From the NCBI GenBank assembly GCA_016870715.1, contig VGAL01000002.1, forward strand, positions 34,204 to 98,203: DNA of 64,000 bases, given 5' to 3'. Made by a program: the position numbers and the translations under genes. The notes beneath the pieces were generated by a model that did not search any database, had not been told where the DNA came from, and saw only the letters and a program-made list of their open reading frames with translations. This stretch comes from Actinomycetota bacterium. Lineage in GTDB: Bacteria > Actinomycetota > Actinomycetes > Nanopelagicales > Nanopelagicaceae. Shown here piece after piece: positions 1-9,923 of the stretch (its first letter is position 1; each line of letters opens with the position of its first letter).

Positions 1-186
1 CGCGCTCTTGACTGCCTTTGCACCAACGTGAATCACACCGTTCGTATTTGAATTCCCACTCTTAGCTGGACACACGAATGTTGAAGCGCTCTCTACGAAT
101 TCCCTTTTTTCAGGTTTATTCGGGATTGCAGTCGTAGCTGCAATGAGCCCGATGAAAGTTGCAAGAATGTAGAGTCGTATTCTCAT
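1..186 (-). CDS. N-terminal fragment of a secreted/anchored protein (signal-peptide-like MRIRLYILATFIGLIAATTA...), possibly DUF5719-like; runs off window start
   Basis: Minus-strand ATG at 186 overlaps the stop of the downstream-transcribed glycosyltransferase (ATGA, 183-186); open to the window edge. Family guess from position only. Confidence 0.55.
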   Translation of the reverse strand, partial: MRIRLYILATFIGLIAATTAIPNKPEKREFVESASTFVCPAKSGNSNTNGVIHVGAKAVKSA

Positions 187-3100
187 GCAACTTCCTCATC
201 AGTAAACTCTGACTGCTTACGTCCACGTGGAAGCGCCAAGAAGAGAAGTAGTCCGAGCATGGCAAGTTGTAGTGAAATCCCCGCGCGATGCAGTATTCCA
301 TCATGGAATAACACCGCTCGCCCAGATTCTGGGATTTCAAACTCCATTAGCCCTAACTGCGTCTCCTTTGGCGTGATGATTCGACCAGCATGCAAAATGC
401 GCCATCGCGAATCGAATGCTTCTGCAACATTTACTCTTCCTGCGCTGGGGAGGTCGAATTCCCCACCCACAAGTTCTGATGGCATTTCTATGGCCTCTGT
501 ATCAGACTCAACTTCTTGACCAGTCGGTTGGAAACGAATTCTTGATGTCAATCCTGAAACTTCCCACAAGATTCCATCTGGCGTTGCCGACAGACGAGTA
601 AGCCCGCCAATGCTATCAATCTTTCGCGCTAGCGCTTTGTTTCTTCGACTATCTTCTAAATATAGATATCGAATTCCAAATTGTGCAAGGTTTGCTGCGG
701 GGGCATTACCTGCTCCAGCAGTTATCTCACTTATCGTTCTCGTTAAAATCGGAGACTCGTTGGGTAGTGAACTGATCTCGCCAAAGCGCACATCTCGCTC
801 GCGTAGAACTACATAGGAAAAACTTTGAGCACCAATCGAATTCACGCTACTGCTCGTGCGTAAAATCAGAGTCTTAGGTCGATCCGCATTCTCTGTCACA
901 GTGGCAATGAACGGAGGCAACACTGAAGAATAATTGGCTTTCACCGGAGCGCTTGGTGCACTTGAAATAAACCAGAGCGTATTTGCTACCATGCAATATC
1001 CAGTGAAAATGACTACAGCCACGGTGGCAACGTGACTACGACCAAATGATGAGTTCCGAAGGCGTTCTAAACGACCTTCACTGAGAATTGCCAGGGACCT
1101 TGATGCAAAGAAGATTGCCAAGACCAAGAAGCCGCCTGGCCAAATTCTCTGTGAAAGCGAATTTCCAACTGATGTCACAGCTATAGAACTCACTAGTGCT
1201 GCTAAGAAAATTGAAGAAAGTATCGCAAGAGAATCTATGAACGCCTTGCGAGAAAATAGAGCAACAACGCCTATCAATAGCGTGGCGCTCATAACATAAG
1301 AAGGCGCATGTCCGAATGGTTGAAGATTTCCAAGCAGGGCGCGCAGACCAGACCCGATAGGGGCAGGTGCTCCTTGATCCACGAGAAATTGGCTTGGGTT
1401 GAGAATGTTGGAGAGGTTCCAAGGAGCAAGCATGATGAATGAACCACACACAGTTGCCGCATATATCAGGGCTCGTTTAGTCAGAACATGAGAATCAAAT
1501 CCTTGAACTCGCAAATAGATGAGATGGATAAGAGCAAAGAGAAGAGCGGAAATAAGAATTTGAAAGGAAATCGCAGAGGTCAATCCAAGTGCGATGGTGA
1601 TCACAGATATTCTCCGCCAACTAACCGCGGTTTCAGGCTGAGTAAAAATTGGGAGTGCAACAAGTGCAATCAACGGAAGAAAAATAATCAGAATCACCGT
1701 GCTCACAAAACCCGAATCAAGGGAGGTAAAGAGCAGGGCGGAGGTGGCGTACATCAACCCAGAGAGTGCGGCATTCCACTTTCCCACTCCTGTGCGCCGA
1801 AGGAAGAGATACATGGTTAAGAGCGCAAAAAATGGGGCAGTTGCAAAGGCAATCGCGATAGAGAGCGCAGGATTTCCACCTGTACTCGCCGCAAGTAGGG
1901 CAAGGAGTGCGGTAAACGGATGGCTGCTGCGACCAGACCCAATTCCTAGCGAGTGCCAGGACTGACCATAGAACTCCAAATAATCAAAGGCGCTTGGCCC
2001 AACTTGTGCAAGCGCTCCACCAGATAACGAACCAAAACGTGATCTGCTTGCTACCAATGAAAGAAGGAGGAGGGGTAGGGCTGTAATGACAAGAGGTTTA
2101 GTCAGGCTCTGACGCCAGAATCCTGAATGCACAGGAGCCAGAAGCTCGCCGTCATCCGAATCATCAGTGTCACTAAATACATTGCCGACTACCGGCTCTG
2201 GCACCCGTTCAACTCTCCGCAAGAGCAAATCTCGGATACGAAGTGCTCCCAGTTTGATTTGCTCACTCCAAGGCGCCAGCAATGGTCGAATTACTCTGGC
2301 TGGCAATAGACGATTTTTTCTTCGCATTTGACGAGCTGAACGAAGTCGATCTAACCGCGTAAATAAAAGTGCGACCGCTGCTAATTCATCGAGAGCATAG
2401 CCTGGCAACTTCGCCAACAAATATCCAGCGGCACGCATGATTGCTGAGACAAATATTCGTAGCGTGATCCAAGGCAAAGTCCAGAGCGGCAAATTGGCAA
2501 GAAGCACGAATGCTGCATGTCGCCGATCGAGAAGATGAGGGCGATGAAAGGCGCCACCTGCAACATCGATTGCGCGACGTTCTGTTGCTGCGGCCTCTGC
2601 ATGAAAAAGTTTCGCGCTTGTAACGCAGATTATTGAATACCCCGCCATATGTGCGCGCATTCCAAAATCCACGTCATCACGAAATAGCGGGAGATTTTCG
2701 TCAAAGCCACCAATCTCTTCAAAGAGATCTCGTCTGATGAGCGCGCCGGCTGTGCTCACTGCCAAGACCGGTAAGGCCCCATCACCATCATGTTGACCTT
2801 GATCGCGTTCGTTACGTTCTAATCCAGTCCATCGTGCCCCGTTATGCGCAATCGTCACCCCAATCTCCAATAAATGGGAGCGATCATGCCAACCTAATAT
2901 TTTCGGCCCCGCTACTCCGACATTAGGTCGCGCCGCTACCGCTTCAAGAAGAGCTGCGAGCGCCTCGGGTGCAGGAGCGCAGTCATCATGGAGAAGCCAG
3001 AGCCACTCGACCTCCACCTCTGGCTCAATCGGAGGCAATTGCGAGAGCGCAGCTGAGATTGCGCCTCCAAATCCGCTATCGCCGGCGATCTCCAGAACAT

Positions 3101-3284
3101 CAATTCGAGAGTTTCGAAGTAACTCAACGGAGCCATCGTGAGATCCGGTGTCGACCGCGCAGAGATAGTCAGGAGGACGAACTTGGCTAGAGATCGCTGC
3201 AACTACCTCGGGGAGCCAACGCGCGCCATTGTGGCTCACCACGATGGCGCTCACCCGTGCGGCGGGAGAACTCTCGACAGACAC
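183..3284 (-). CDS. Large membrane glycosyltransferase, N-terminal GT2 domain plus multi-TM C-terminal region
   Basis: 1033 aa; GT2 motifs SAIVVSHNGARWLPEVV, DTGSHDGS, LLHDDCAP; long hydrophobic C-terminal part; adjacent to whiB. Confidence 0.88.
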   Translation of the reverse strand: MSVESSPAARVSAIVVSHNGARWLPEVVAAISSQVRPPDYLCAVDTGSHDGSVELLRNSRIDVLEIAGDSGFGGAISAALSQLPPIEPEVEVEWLWLLHDDCAPAPEALAALLEAVAARPNVGVAGPKILGWHDRSHLLEIGVTIAHNGARWTGLERNERDQGQHDGDGALPVLAVSTAGALIRRDLFEEIGGFDENLPLFRDDVDFGMRAHMAGYSIICVTSAKLFHAEAAATERRAIDVAGGAFHRPHLLDRRHAAFVLLANLPLWTLPWITLRIFVSAIMRAAGYLLAKLPGYALDELAAVALLFTRLDRLRSARQMRRKNRLLPARVIRPLLAPWSEQIKLGALRIRDLLLRRVERVPEPVVGNVFSDTDDSDDGELLAPVHSGFWRQSLTKPLVITALPLLLLSLVASRSRFGSLSGGALAQVGPSAFDYLEFYGQSWHSLGIGSGRSSHPFTALLALLAASTGGNPALSIAIAFATAPFFALLTMYLFLRRTGVGKWNAALSGLMYATSALLFTSLDSGFVSTVILIIFLPLIALVALPIFTQPETAVSWRRISVITIALGLTSAISFQILISALLFALIHLIYLRVQGFDSHVLTKRALIYAATVCGSFIMLAPWNLSNILNPSQFLVDQGAPAPIGSGLRALLGNLQPFGHAPSYVMSATLLIGVVALFSRKAFIDSLAILSSIFLAALVSSIAVTSVGNSLSQRIWPGGFLVLAIFFASRSLAILSEGRLERLRNSSFGRSHVATVAVVIFTGYCMVANTLWFISSAPSAPVKANYSSVLPPFIATVTENADRPKTLILRTSSSVNSIGAQSFSYVVLRERDVRFGEISSLPNESPILTRTISEITAGAGNAPAANLAQFGIRYLYLEDSRRNKALARKIDSIGGLTRLSATPDGILWEVSGLTSRIRFQPTGQEVESDTEAIEMPSELVGGEFDLPSAGRVNVAEAFDSRWRILHAGRIITPKETQLGLMEFEIPESGRAVLFHDGILHRAGISLQLAMLGLLLFLALPRGRKQSEFTDEEVA

Positions 3285-3344
3285 GGCTCTAACCCTAAGG
3301 TCAGTGGGGTAATTGTGGACGGTGGGCCTGGAATTTAGCGGGCT

Positions 3345-3617
3345 TTAGGCGGGGCGACGCTTGAGGCGACGGCGCTCTCGCTCCGAGAGCCCTCCCCAAA
3401 TTCCAAAGCGCTCATCATGAGCCAGCGCATATTCCAAACACTCGCTCCGGACCTCACAGGAGAGGCAGACTCGTTTCGCCTCGCGAGTAGAACCACCTTT
3501 TTCAGGGAAGAAGGCTTCGGGATCTGTTTCGGCACAGAGCGCGCGCTCTTGCCATGAAAGTTCTGCAGGATTTCCACTTGCAAACGGCGCCTCAAATGGC
3601 GTGAGCGGTGCGCTCAT
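3345..3617 (-). CDS. WhiB-family Fe-S transcription factor
   Basis: Four conserved Cys (CAETDPEAFFPEKG..CLSCEVRSEC) and GIWGGLSERERRRLKRR. Confidence 0.95.
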   Translation of the reverse strand: MSAPLTPFEAPFASGNPAELSWQERALCAETDPEAFFPEKGGSTREAKRVCLSCEVRSECLEYALAHDERFGIWGGLSERERRRLKRRPA

Positions 3618-3717
3618 TTATTGCCCCTAACGTCTCGAGTAGGACCTAGGGATAATTACACGCTTGTAACTTAATTTCGTCAAGTTAGGTTAGGAAGAAA
3701 TCTCGAGAAATTGTCGA

Positions 3718-4725
3718 CTATTCGAGTGACTGAGGCGCTCTCTGCAGAGCGCTGCCACCAAGAACGCTCTGGCGAAGAATTGCTCCAGCCCCTACGGTCA
3801 CGCCATCGCCAATGATGGATGCGCGGATCTGCGCACCCACCCCAATCACCACCCCATCCCCAACCATGCTCTCTTCAATGATGGCATCTGCTCCAACGAT
3901 GCTTGCACCAATTGCGCAGCCCATGCCTATCTGCGCGCTTGGATCGATCTTCGCCTGCTCATCCACAAATTTTTTTCTGACGAGCGCTTCTGGTGAGAGC
4001 GCTGGCGAATGAAAAACTCCGTGGAGCAAATCGTGAGATGCCTTCAAAAGCGCCTTTGGGGTGCCAATATCAATCCAATACTCACTGCTCTTGAAACTCC
4101 ATAACTTTCTACCTTCTGAGAGTAATTCCGGAAAAGTTTCGCGCTCCACACTGACCACTTTTCCCTTTGGAATTTCATCGATAACGCTCCGAGTGAATAT
4201 GTAACAGCCAGCATTGATGAAATTAGTCGGTGGGGCATCCGACTTCTCGATGAACTCCAGGATGCGTCCTTCGTTATCGGTAGGGACAGAACCAAAGGCA
4301 CGAGCATCATCTACCTCGATTAGATGCAAAGTCACATCTGCCCCACGCTCTTTGTGCAAGCCAATCTGAGCGCTTATGTTATGGGCGCTTAAGATGTCGC
4401 CATTGAGTATCGCCACTGGTTCGCTGTCACCGCTGGTTAGGTGGGCAGATGCATTGGAAATCGCTCCTCCAGTACCCAGCGGTTCCTCCTCGATTGCATA
4501 AACAATCTCAATTCCGAAAGCGCTTCCATCCCCCAAGTAGTCGAGAAATTGCTCGGTCTTATAAGAGGTTGCCACGACTATTCTGGTAATTCCATGGGCA
4601 GTCGCGTAGCCGATTTGATGGGCGATAAAGGGAACTCCGGCCACTTTGAGCATGGGTTTGGGTCTTTCTAACGTAAGCGGGTGCAGGCGTGTGCCCTTAC
4701 CGCCGACGAGAAAAATTGCTTCCAT
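3718..4725 (-). CDS. Sugar-nucleotidyltransferase (mannose-1-phosphate guanylyltransferase type) with C-terminal hexapeptide repeats
   Basis: MEAIFLVGGKGTRLHPLTLERPKPMLKVAGVPF signature; start placed at the internal Met. Confidence 0.88.
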   Translation of the reverse strand: MEAIFLVGGKGTRLHPLTLERPKPMLKVAGVPFIAHQIGYATAHGITRIVVATSYKTEQFLDYLGDGSAFGIEIVYAIEEEPLGTGGAISNASAHLTSGDSEPVAILNGDILSAHNISAQIGLHKERGADVTLHLIEVDDARAFGSVPTDNEGRILEFIEKSDAPPTNFINAGCYIFTRSVIDEIPKGKVVSVERETFPELLSEGRKLWSFKSSEYWIDIGTPKALLKASHDLLHGVFHSPALSPEALVRKKFVDEQAKIDPSAQIGMGCAIGASIVGADAIIEESMVGDGVVIGVGAQIRASIIGDGVTVGAGAILRQSVLGGSALQRAPQSLE

Positions 4726-4760
4726 AGTTAACCTCGTGAACCTCTCGAACCTAGCCGAAC

Positions 4761-5819
4761 CTACGCGAGTCGTTCGCACGCGCGTCTGATGTCATCGTCG
4801 GTTGCAGTCAATGCGACTCTGATATGCGATGCGCCTTTGGTTCCGTAAAAGATTCCTGGTGTGACCAAGATCCCGCGCTCTGCCGCCCACGCCACCGTCT
4901 TCCAGCACTCTTCACCACGTGTGGACCAGAGATAAAGACCAGCCTCTGAATCTGTTATCTCAAAGCCGGCAGAGTCCAATGCGCTTCGGAGCATGGTGCG
5001 GCGAGCGCGATAACGCTCCTTTTGTTGGCCAATCTCACTTGGTGAATCGAGAGCAGCTGCCAGTGCGCGTTGAATGGGAGCAGGCATGATTAATCCAAGA
5101 TGTTTCCGGACCTCGCGAATTGTTCCGATTATCTCGGGATCACCGGCGATAAATGCGCTGCGATATCCAGCAGCATTAAAACTCTTCGAAAGCGAGTGCG
5201 CGACAAGTAATCCTCTGCAATCTCCATCGGCCATCTGCAAAAGTGAGACTGGATCGCGCTCCCAACCCAACTCAAAGTAACACTCATCACTGACCACTAC
5301 CGTCTCTGTTGCGCGCGCCCACGTGATGATGGCGCGAAGCTGATCGGCGTCGAGTACCCGGCCATGCGGGTTTGCCGGAGAATTAATCCAGACCAGATCG
5401 CCATCTGTTGGCCAACTTTCACAATCATCATTGACGCCAACCCATTGCGCACCCGCCACCAAAGCTCCCACTTGATAGGTGGGATAGGCGACCTCGGGGA
5501 TGAGCACTTTTTTCGCCTGAAGAATGGTCGGGAGTAATCCGACAATCTCCTTTGACCCTATGGTGGGGAGGAAATCGATATCTCCCGTTGGAAAAAACTT
5601 GGTGCGAATCCACCTCGACAAAGATTCGCGCAACTGCGTGCTCCCGATAGTGAGGGGATACCCCGGCGCATTTCCACTCGCTGCAAGCGCCGCCTGCATT
5701 ACCTCAGGAGATGGATCCACCGGTGTACCAATGGAGAGATCAACCAGACCATCAGGGTGAGCGCTGGCTATCTTTTTATAGGGCGCGAGAAGGTCCCACG
5801 GGAAATCTGGGAGTCTCAC
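4761..5819 (-). CDS. dapC: Succinyldiaminopimelate transaminase (class I/II aminotransferase)
   Basis: PLP-lysine motif SLSKSFNAAGYR; adjacent to ferredoxin as in other actinobacteria. Confidence 0.88.
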   Translation of the reverse strand: MRLPDFPWDLLAPYKKIASAHPDGLVDLSIGTPVDPSPEVMQAALAASGNAPGYPLTIGSTQLRESLSRWIRTKFFPTGDIDFLPTIGSKEIVGLLPTILQAKKVLIPEVAYPTYQVGALVAGAQWVGVNDDCESWPTDGDLVWINSPANPHGRVLDADQLRAIITWARATETVVVSDECYFELGWERDPVSLLQMADGDCRGLLVAHSLSKSFNAAGYRSAFIAGDPEIIGTIREVRKHLGLIMPAPIQRALAAALDSPSEIGQQKERYRARRTMLRSALDSAGFEITDSEAGLYLWSTRGEECWKTVAWAAERGILVTPGIFYGTKGASHIRVALTATDDDIRRACERLA

Positions 5820-5836
5820 CTCTAGCTCTGCCGTAA

Positions 5837-6151
5837 CTACCCTTTCGGGTGTGCCGCAACTACTGGATGGTCGTTCTCTTGTGCTCCGACCTTGCTTGCC
5901 CCGCCAGGAGATCCAATCTCTGCAAAGAACTCTTCATTGATGGATTTGTATTCAGTAAATTCACCAGGGACATCATCTTCGTAGTAAATCGCTTCCACGG
6001 GGCAGACTGGCTCACAGGCGCCACAATCCACACACTCATCAGGTTGGATGTAGAGCATTCGGCCACCTTCGTAAATGCAATCCACCGGGCACTCCTCGAT
6101 ACATGACTTATCCTTCACATCGATACATGGCCCCGCGATGATGTACGTCAC
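5837..6151 (-). CDS. fdxA: 7Fe ferredoxin
   Basis: CIDVKDKSCIEECPVDCIYEG and CVDCGACEPVCPVEAI; GTG start, GAGGAG SD. Confidence 0.95.
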   Translation of the reverse strand: MTYIIAGPCIDVKDKSCIEECPVDCIYEGGRMLYIQPDECVDCGACEPVCPVEAIYYEDDVPGEFTEYKSINEEFFAEIGSPGGASKVGAQENDHPVVAAHPKG

Positions 6152-6237
6152 CGTCTACTCCTCACTTTTTGCTCATTACCGTTTCAGCCCCCAATTATGC
6201 TGCCTCTCTGGTTAATTTCCACTCTATGCTGGTGAGC

Positions 6238-6453
6238 ATGGCTGACCACAAGGGAAAATCTGCGCCTGACTCAGGTGATATCGGTACGCGAGTGAGTATC
6301 CGCATCCACGATGAAGAGCCGGGCAAGTTTCGTGACCTCTTGGGGTATTTAGTCGAACCCACCGTAGTTCGAGATAAGAATGGCATTCTCAAGACTTTCG
6401 AGCCAGATCACATCGTGGCATGGAAAAGGTTGCCGGGAGAGATGACGGAATAA
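6238..6453 (+). CDS. Small stand-alone SH3-like domain protein (resembles N-terminal domain of Rv0428c-type GNAT proteins)
   Basis: MADHKGKSAPDSGDIGTRVSIRIHDEEPGKFRDLLGYLVEPTVVRDKNGILKTFEPDHIVAWKRLP; TATGCT-N7-ATG upstream. Confidence 0.7.
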   Translation: MADHKGKSAPDSGDIGTRVSIRIHDEEPGKFRDLLGYLVEPTVVRDKNGILKTFEPDHIVAWKRLPGEMTE

Positions 6454-7839
6454 ATGCGCCTTTATGACACCAAAGCGAAAGAACTTATTGAGGTACTTCC
6501 CGCAGAAAGTGGAAGTGTCGATATCTATTGCTGCGGACCAACTGTCTATCGCTTTGCGCATGTGGGAAACATGCGCACCTTCCTCTTGGGGGATTTAGTC
6601 AGACGAACGTTAAAGGCGGAAGGTGCCAGCTACCGATATATCCAGAACATAACAGATGTGGGACATCTCAATGATGATGTGAACATCGAAATCGAAGAAG
6701 ACAAGATCTTGGCGCAGGCAAAACTCGAGCGAAAAGACCCTTTCGAGATTGCACGTTTCTACGAGCAGACATTTCACGAAGATTTAGAAGCGCTAAACAT
6801 CGAGCCTGCTGATGCATATCCCAAAGCGAGCGATTCAATCGGACTAATCACTGATTTAATCGCGCAATTGATTTATATCGGCGCTGCTTATCAGGGTAAA
6901 GATGGCTCGCTTTACTTCGCTGCGCGAAGCTTTACAGATTACGGCGCAATTAGCCACAACTCGCTCGACCAGTTACAGGCTGGCTATCGATTTGATGCCA
7001 TGAGCGCTGACGTTGAGTCAGGAAAAAGATTCCATGCCGATTGGGCGCTTTGGAAGAGCGCATCGGTCAATCGAGAGATGACCTGGCAAACGCCATGGGG
7101 CGTGGGTTTTCCCGGTTGGCATATCGAATGTTCGGCCATGTCCATTCATTACTTTCCCCATGGAGTCTCGCTTCATCTGGGAGGGATCGACCTGCGATTC
7201 CCTCATCATGAGAATGAACGCGCACAGAGCAATACCGCGACTAACTCAGAATTTGTCCGGCAATGGGTCCATGGCGAGCATCTTCTCTTTGATGGAAAGA
7301 AGATGGCAAAAAGTTCAGGTAATGTCCTGCACGTTGCAGATTTACGTGCACGAGGAATCGATCCGCTCGCACTCAGACTGCTTTTTTTAGAGAACCACTA
7401 TCGCACTCAGATGAACCTCACCTGGGAGAGCATCGAAGCGGCGCACACCACTTTGAAAAGATGGCGGAAGAAAATTGCTTCCTGGCCACAAGAGGGTGTA
7501 GTTGATCCCGAAATACACCGAGAAATCATCAGTCACTTCAGCGATGACTTAGATACCGCTGGAGCAATACTTTTGATTCGAAAAATTGAACGTGATGAAT
7601 CGATACCGGAAGCTAAAAAACGCACAACGCTCCTTGCTGCCGACGCGCTCCTTGGGCTGGAATTAGATCTCAAAGGTGAATTGACAATTACTCCTGAAGT
7701 TCAAAAGCTCCTCGATCAGCGCAAGGTTGCGCGGCAAGAGCGCAATTGGGCTCGAAGCGACCAACTTCGCGATGCCCTCTTGGCGCATGGAATCCGCGTT
7801 ACCGATGGGCCAGAAGGGCAGAGCTGGGAAGCGCTCTAA
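6454..7839 (+). CDS. cysS: Cysteinyl-tRNA synthetase
   Basis: CCGPTVYRFAHVGNMR, HHENERAQS, KMAKSSGN. Confidence 0.95.
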   Translation: MRLYDTKAKELIEVLPAESGSVDIYCCGPTVYRFAHVGNMRTFLLGDLVRRTLKAEGASYRYIQNITDVGHLNDDVNIEIEEDKILAQAKLERKDPFEIARFYEQTFHEDLEALNIEPADAYPKASDSIGLITDLIAQLIYIGAAYQGKDGSLYFAARSFTDYGAISHNSLDQLQAGYRFDAMSADVESGKRFHADWALWKSASVNREMTWQTPWGVGFPGWHIECSAMSIHYFPHGVSLHLGGIDLRFPHHENERAQSNTATNSEFVRQWVHGEHLLFDGKKMAKSSGNVLHVADLRARGIDPLALRLLFLENHYRTQMNLTWESIEAAHTTLKRWRKKIASWPQEGVVDPEIHREIISHFSDDLDTAGAILLIRKIERDESIPEAKKRTTLLAADALLGLELDLKGELTITPEVQKLLDQRKVARQERNWARSDQLRDALLAHGIRVTDGPEGQSWEAL

Positions 7840-9569
7840 CTACTTTTGGCTAGACCCCTTTGTACTTCGATTGGTGGATTCATCCAGCGAGCTTCTGGGT
7901 TTGTGCAGATTATTCGATCCTCGGGGCGATAGCGTGTTCGAAATTTCTCCCGTTTGATCTCCACGCCCTCGCGTTTAAGTATTCGCCACACATCGATGGT
8001 GAAGCCCCCGACTCCCTCTTGGAAAATGCAATCCTTAGAGTCACTCTCTAACACTTTGAACTTCTGAGGATTGGTCCGCGGACCACTTTCGGTCTCCACA
8101 TCTATGAACTTTGTTCCATAAATAGTCACAGTCACTGATTTGTTGGTAAACGAGGTATCGACGAAGATGGGCTTTCCTGAGTTATTTCGAAATTTAACAT
8201 CGACGCTCGGCCATGCAACCGTGGATTCCCGCCCTGCTGGATATCGAGAGATATAGAAACTATGTGGTTTATGTTGGACCAGTTCTAGACCACTAAACCA
8301 CGCTGCATTCCATGTGGTCGTGGCAACTTGAGATACGCCGCCACCCCAATCCTTCTTGAACACTCCTCGGTCAATCATGATTCCTGGCACGAAACCTCGA
8401 GCTTCTGTCCGTTCTCCAACTACCTTGTTATAGCTAAACACTTCGCCAGGCTGGATGATCACGCCATCCATCCAACGCGCAGCTCGTTCGATGTTGATAA
8501 TTCGATACTCCGCATAGGGGAAGAAGGTGGTGAAGGTGCCGATCACCTCTTTGATTCCTAATCCGCCAGCCATCTCTGTGGTGATTTTGGCAGCAACTGG
8601 CTCAGGGGTCAGCGATACCTTTCGCTCCATGCCGCTCTTTCCCAGGGCCTCTATGAGGGCATTGCTTAATTTATCTTCCGGGACATCGAGACCATCACGT
8701 GAAGGTTGCACCCGAGGTTCTCCCTGGCTCATCGTGAATGAGGCATTCACTGGCTCAACGACATGCGCACTCCACTTCTTACCCACCTCGTTGATAAAAG
8801 TTGCTTTGAGCCATTTGGCCTCTAATTTCTCCCCTCGACCAGGTATGAAGGTCAAAGCTTCTGCAATAACTTTAGGAGTCAGCGAAAAAGTTACGGGCTT
8901 ATCGATATCGAGCATCACTTCAACCGGAGCAGAAACTGCGATCTGTGCGAACTCCAGTAACTCGCTCGCTTCTTCATCAGAAATTCGAGCTTGACGCACT
9001 TTAGTGTCAAGGGTGATGGAGTCGATGCGAAGCCAATTCTTTGCCACTTTATTTAGTGCACTATCGCGATCGAGGGCTTTTCCTGCTCGAGCGCTCACCA
9101 ATTTGGGAACTATCCCGTCGAAGACGATATCCGCATTCTTGGGTGCGATATTTACCTCTTGTTCAACCATGCGAATCGCTCTTCCAAAATTCTCTTTATC
9201 TGTCAGAACTACTGGTGCTATCAATTTTTCTCGCAATAACAGAGAAAAGAGTTGGATTGGATTACCGGTACGACTAGGTACAGCGGCCAAACTCGCCGCA
9301 ATATCGAGTTCGACCCCAGAATCTTTCACTGGGAGCGAGAACTTCTTCGAATCCACAACTACATGTAATTCACCTTGAAGTTCGGCGGCTCTTACGCTGG
9401 AGATTTTCTTGGAAGCCTCTGCAATTGAGAGTCGAGAGATGTCAACATCCAGGATTTTAGTCTTAGGTGGAATTGCAGAACCTACAGCCAACCACATTCC
9501 GAGCCAAACAAATGCCAGCGCGGAGAGTGCCAGGCCTGCGATTGCCAGATATTTTCTCCCGTTTTTCAT
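7836..9569 (-). CDS. VanW-family protein with peptidoglycan-binding-like repeats, N-terminal TM
   Basis: TTFFPYAEYRIINIERAARWMDGVIIQPGEVFSYNKVVGERT...GGGVSQVATTTWNAAWFSGLELVQHKPHSFYI. Confidence 0.9.
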   Translation of the reverse strand: MKNGRKYLAIAGLALSALAFVWLGMWLAVGSAIPPKTKILDVDISRLSIAEASKKISSVRAAELQGELHVVVDSKKFSLPVKDSGVELDIAASLAAVPSRTGNPIQLFSLLLREKLIAPVVLTDKENFGRAIRMVEQEVNIAPKNADIVFDGIVPKLVSARAGKALDRDSALNKVAKNWLRIDSITLDTKVRQARISDEEASELLEFAQIAVSAPVEVMLDIDKPVTFSLTPKVIAEALTFIPGRGEKLEAKWLKATFINEVGKKWSAHVVEPVNASFTMSQGEPRVQPSRDGLDVPEDKLSNALIEALGKSGMERKVSLTPEPVAAKITTEMAGGLGIKEVIGTFTTFFPYAEYRIINIERAARWMDGVIIQPGEVFSYNKVVGERTEARGFVPGIMIDRGVFKKDWGGGVSQVATTTWNAAWFSGLELVQHKPHSFYISRYPAGRESTVAWPSVDVKFRNNSGKPIFVDTSFTNKSVTVTIYGTKFIDVETESGPRTNPQKFKVLESDSKDCIFQEGVGGFTIDVWRILKREGVEIKREKFRTRYRPEDRIICTNPEARWMNPPIEVQRGLAKSS

Positions 9570-9590
9570 ATCTGTTTTTGAAAACCCTCG

Positions 9591-9923
9591 CTAACTTCGT
9601 GTCCAGATACTTACTAGGACAAGTAAGAACCCTAGCCCTAAATATGCATCTCCTGCTCCATTAGCCATGATGAGCAATTCATCGCTGTTGCCGAAGACTC
9701 CTCCGCGAAGTGCGATGAGGGTCCACCCAAGGAGAAACCAGAACCGAACTCCACGCCTTCCCCAGTAGATGCCCAGTGCGCTATTCGCAGCAGCGCTACC
9801 TAATAGAGCAATTATCAGTCCAAGTGGAAACCATCCAACAGAAAAATTATGAATCACCACGCCGAAAGTGCCAATTACCACTCCACTTACAAGGCCAGTG
9901 AGATTTTCTAGTACACGCCTCAT
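9591..9923 (-). CDS. Small membrane protein (DUF6113-like), next to mshB
   Basis: 110 aa hydrophobic; position typical of this family; overlaps mshB by 4 nt. Confidence 0.65.
   Translation of the reverse strand: MRRVLENLTGLVSGVVIGTFGVVIHNFSVGWFPLGLIIALLGSAAANSALGIYWGRRGVRFWFLLGWTLIALRGGVFGNSDELLIMANGAGDAYLGLGFLLVLVSIWTRS

Noticed and set aside
1078-1820. ORFs of 123 aa (-) and 110 aa (+) inside the large glycosyltransferase
   Set aside because: Embedded in other frames of a strong coding sequence; no independent support.
3138-3338. + strand ORF across the whiB/glycosyltransferase junction
   Set aside because: Overlaps the GT2 N-terminus; no domain.
8527-9378. + strand ORFs of 155 and 124 aa antisense to the VanW-family gene
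   Set aside because: Shadow ORFs with no recognisable motifs; VanW reading frame is convincing.
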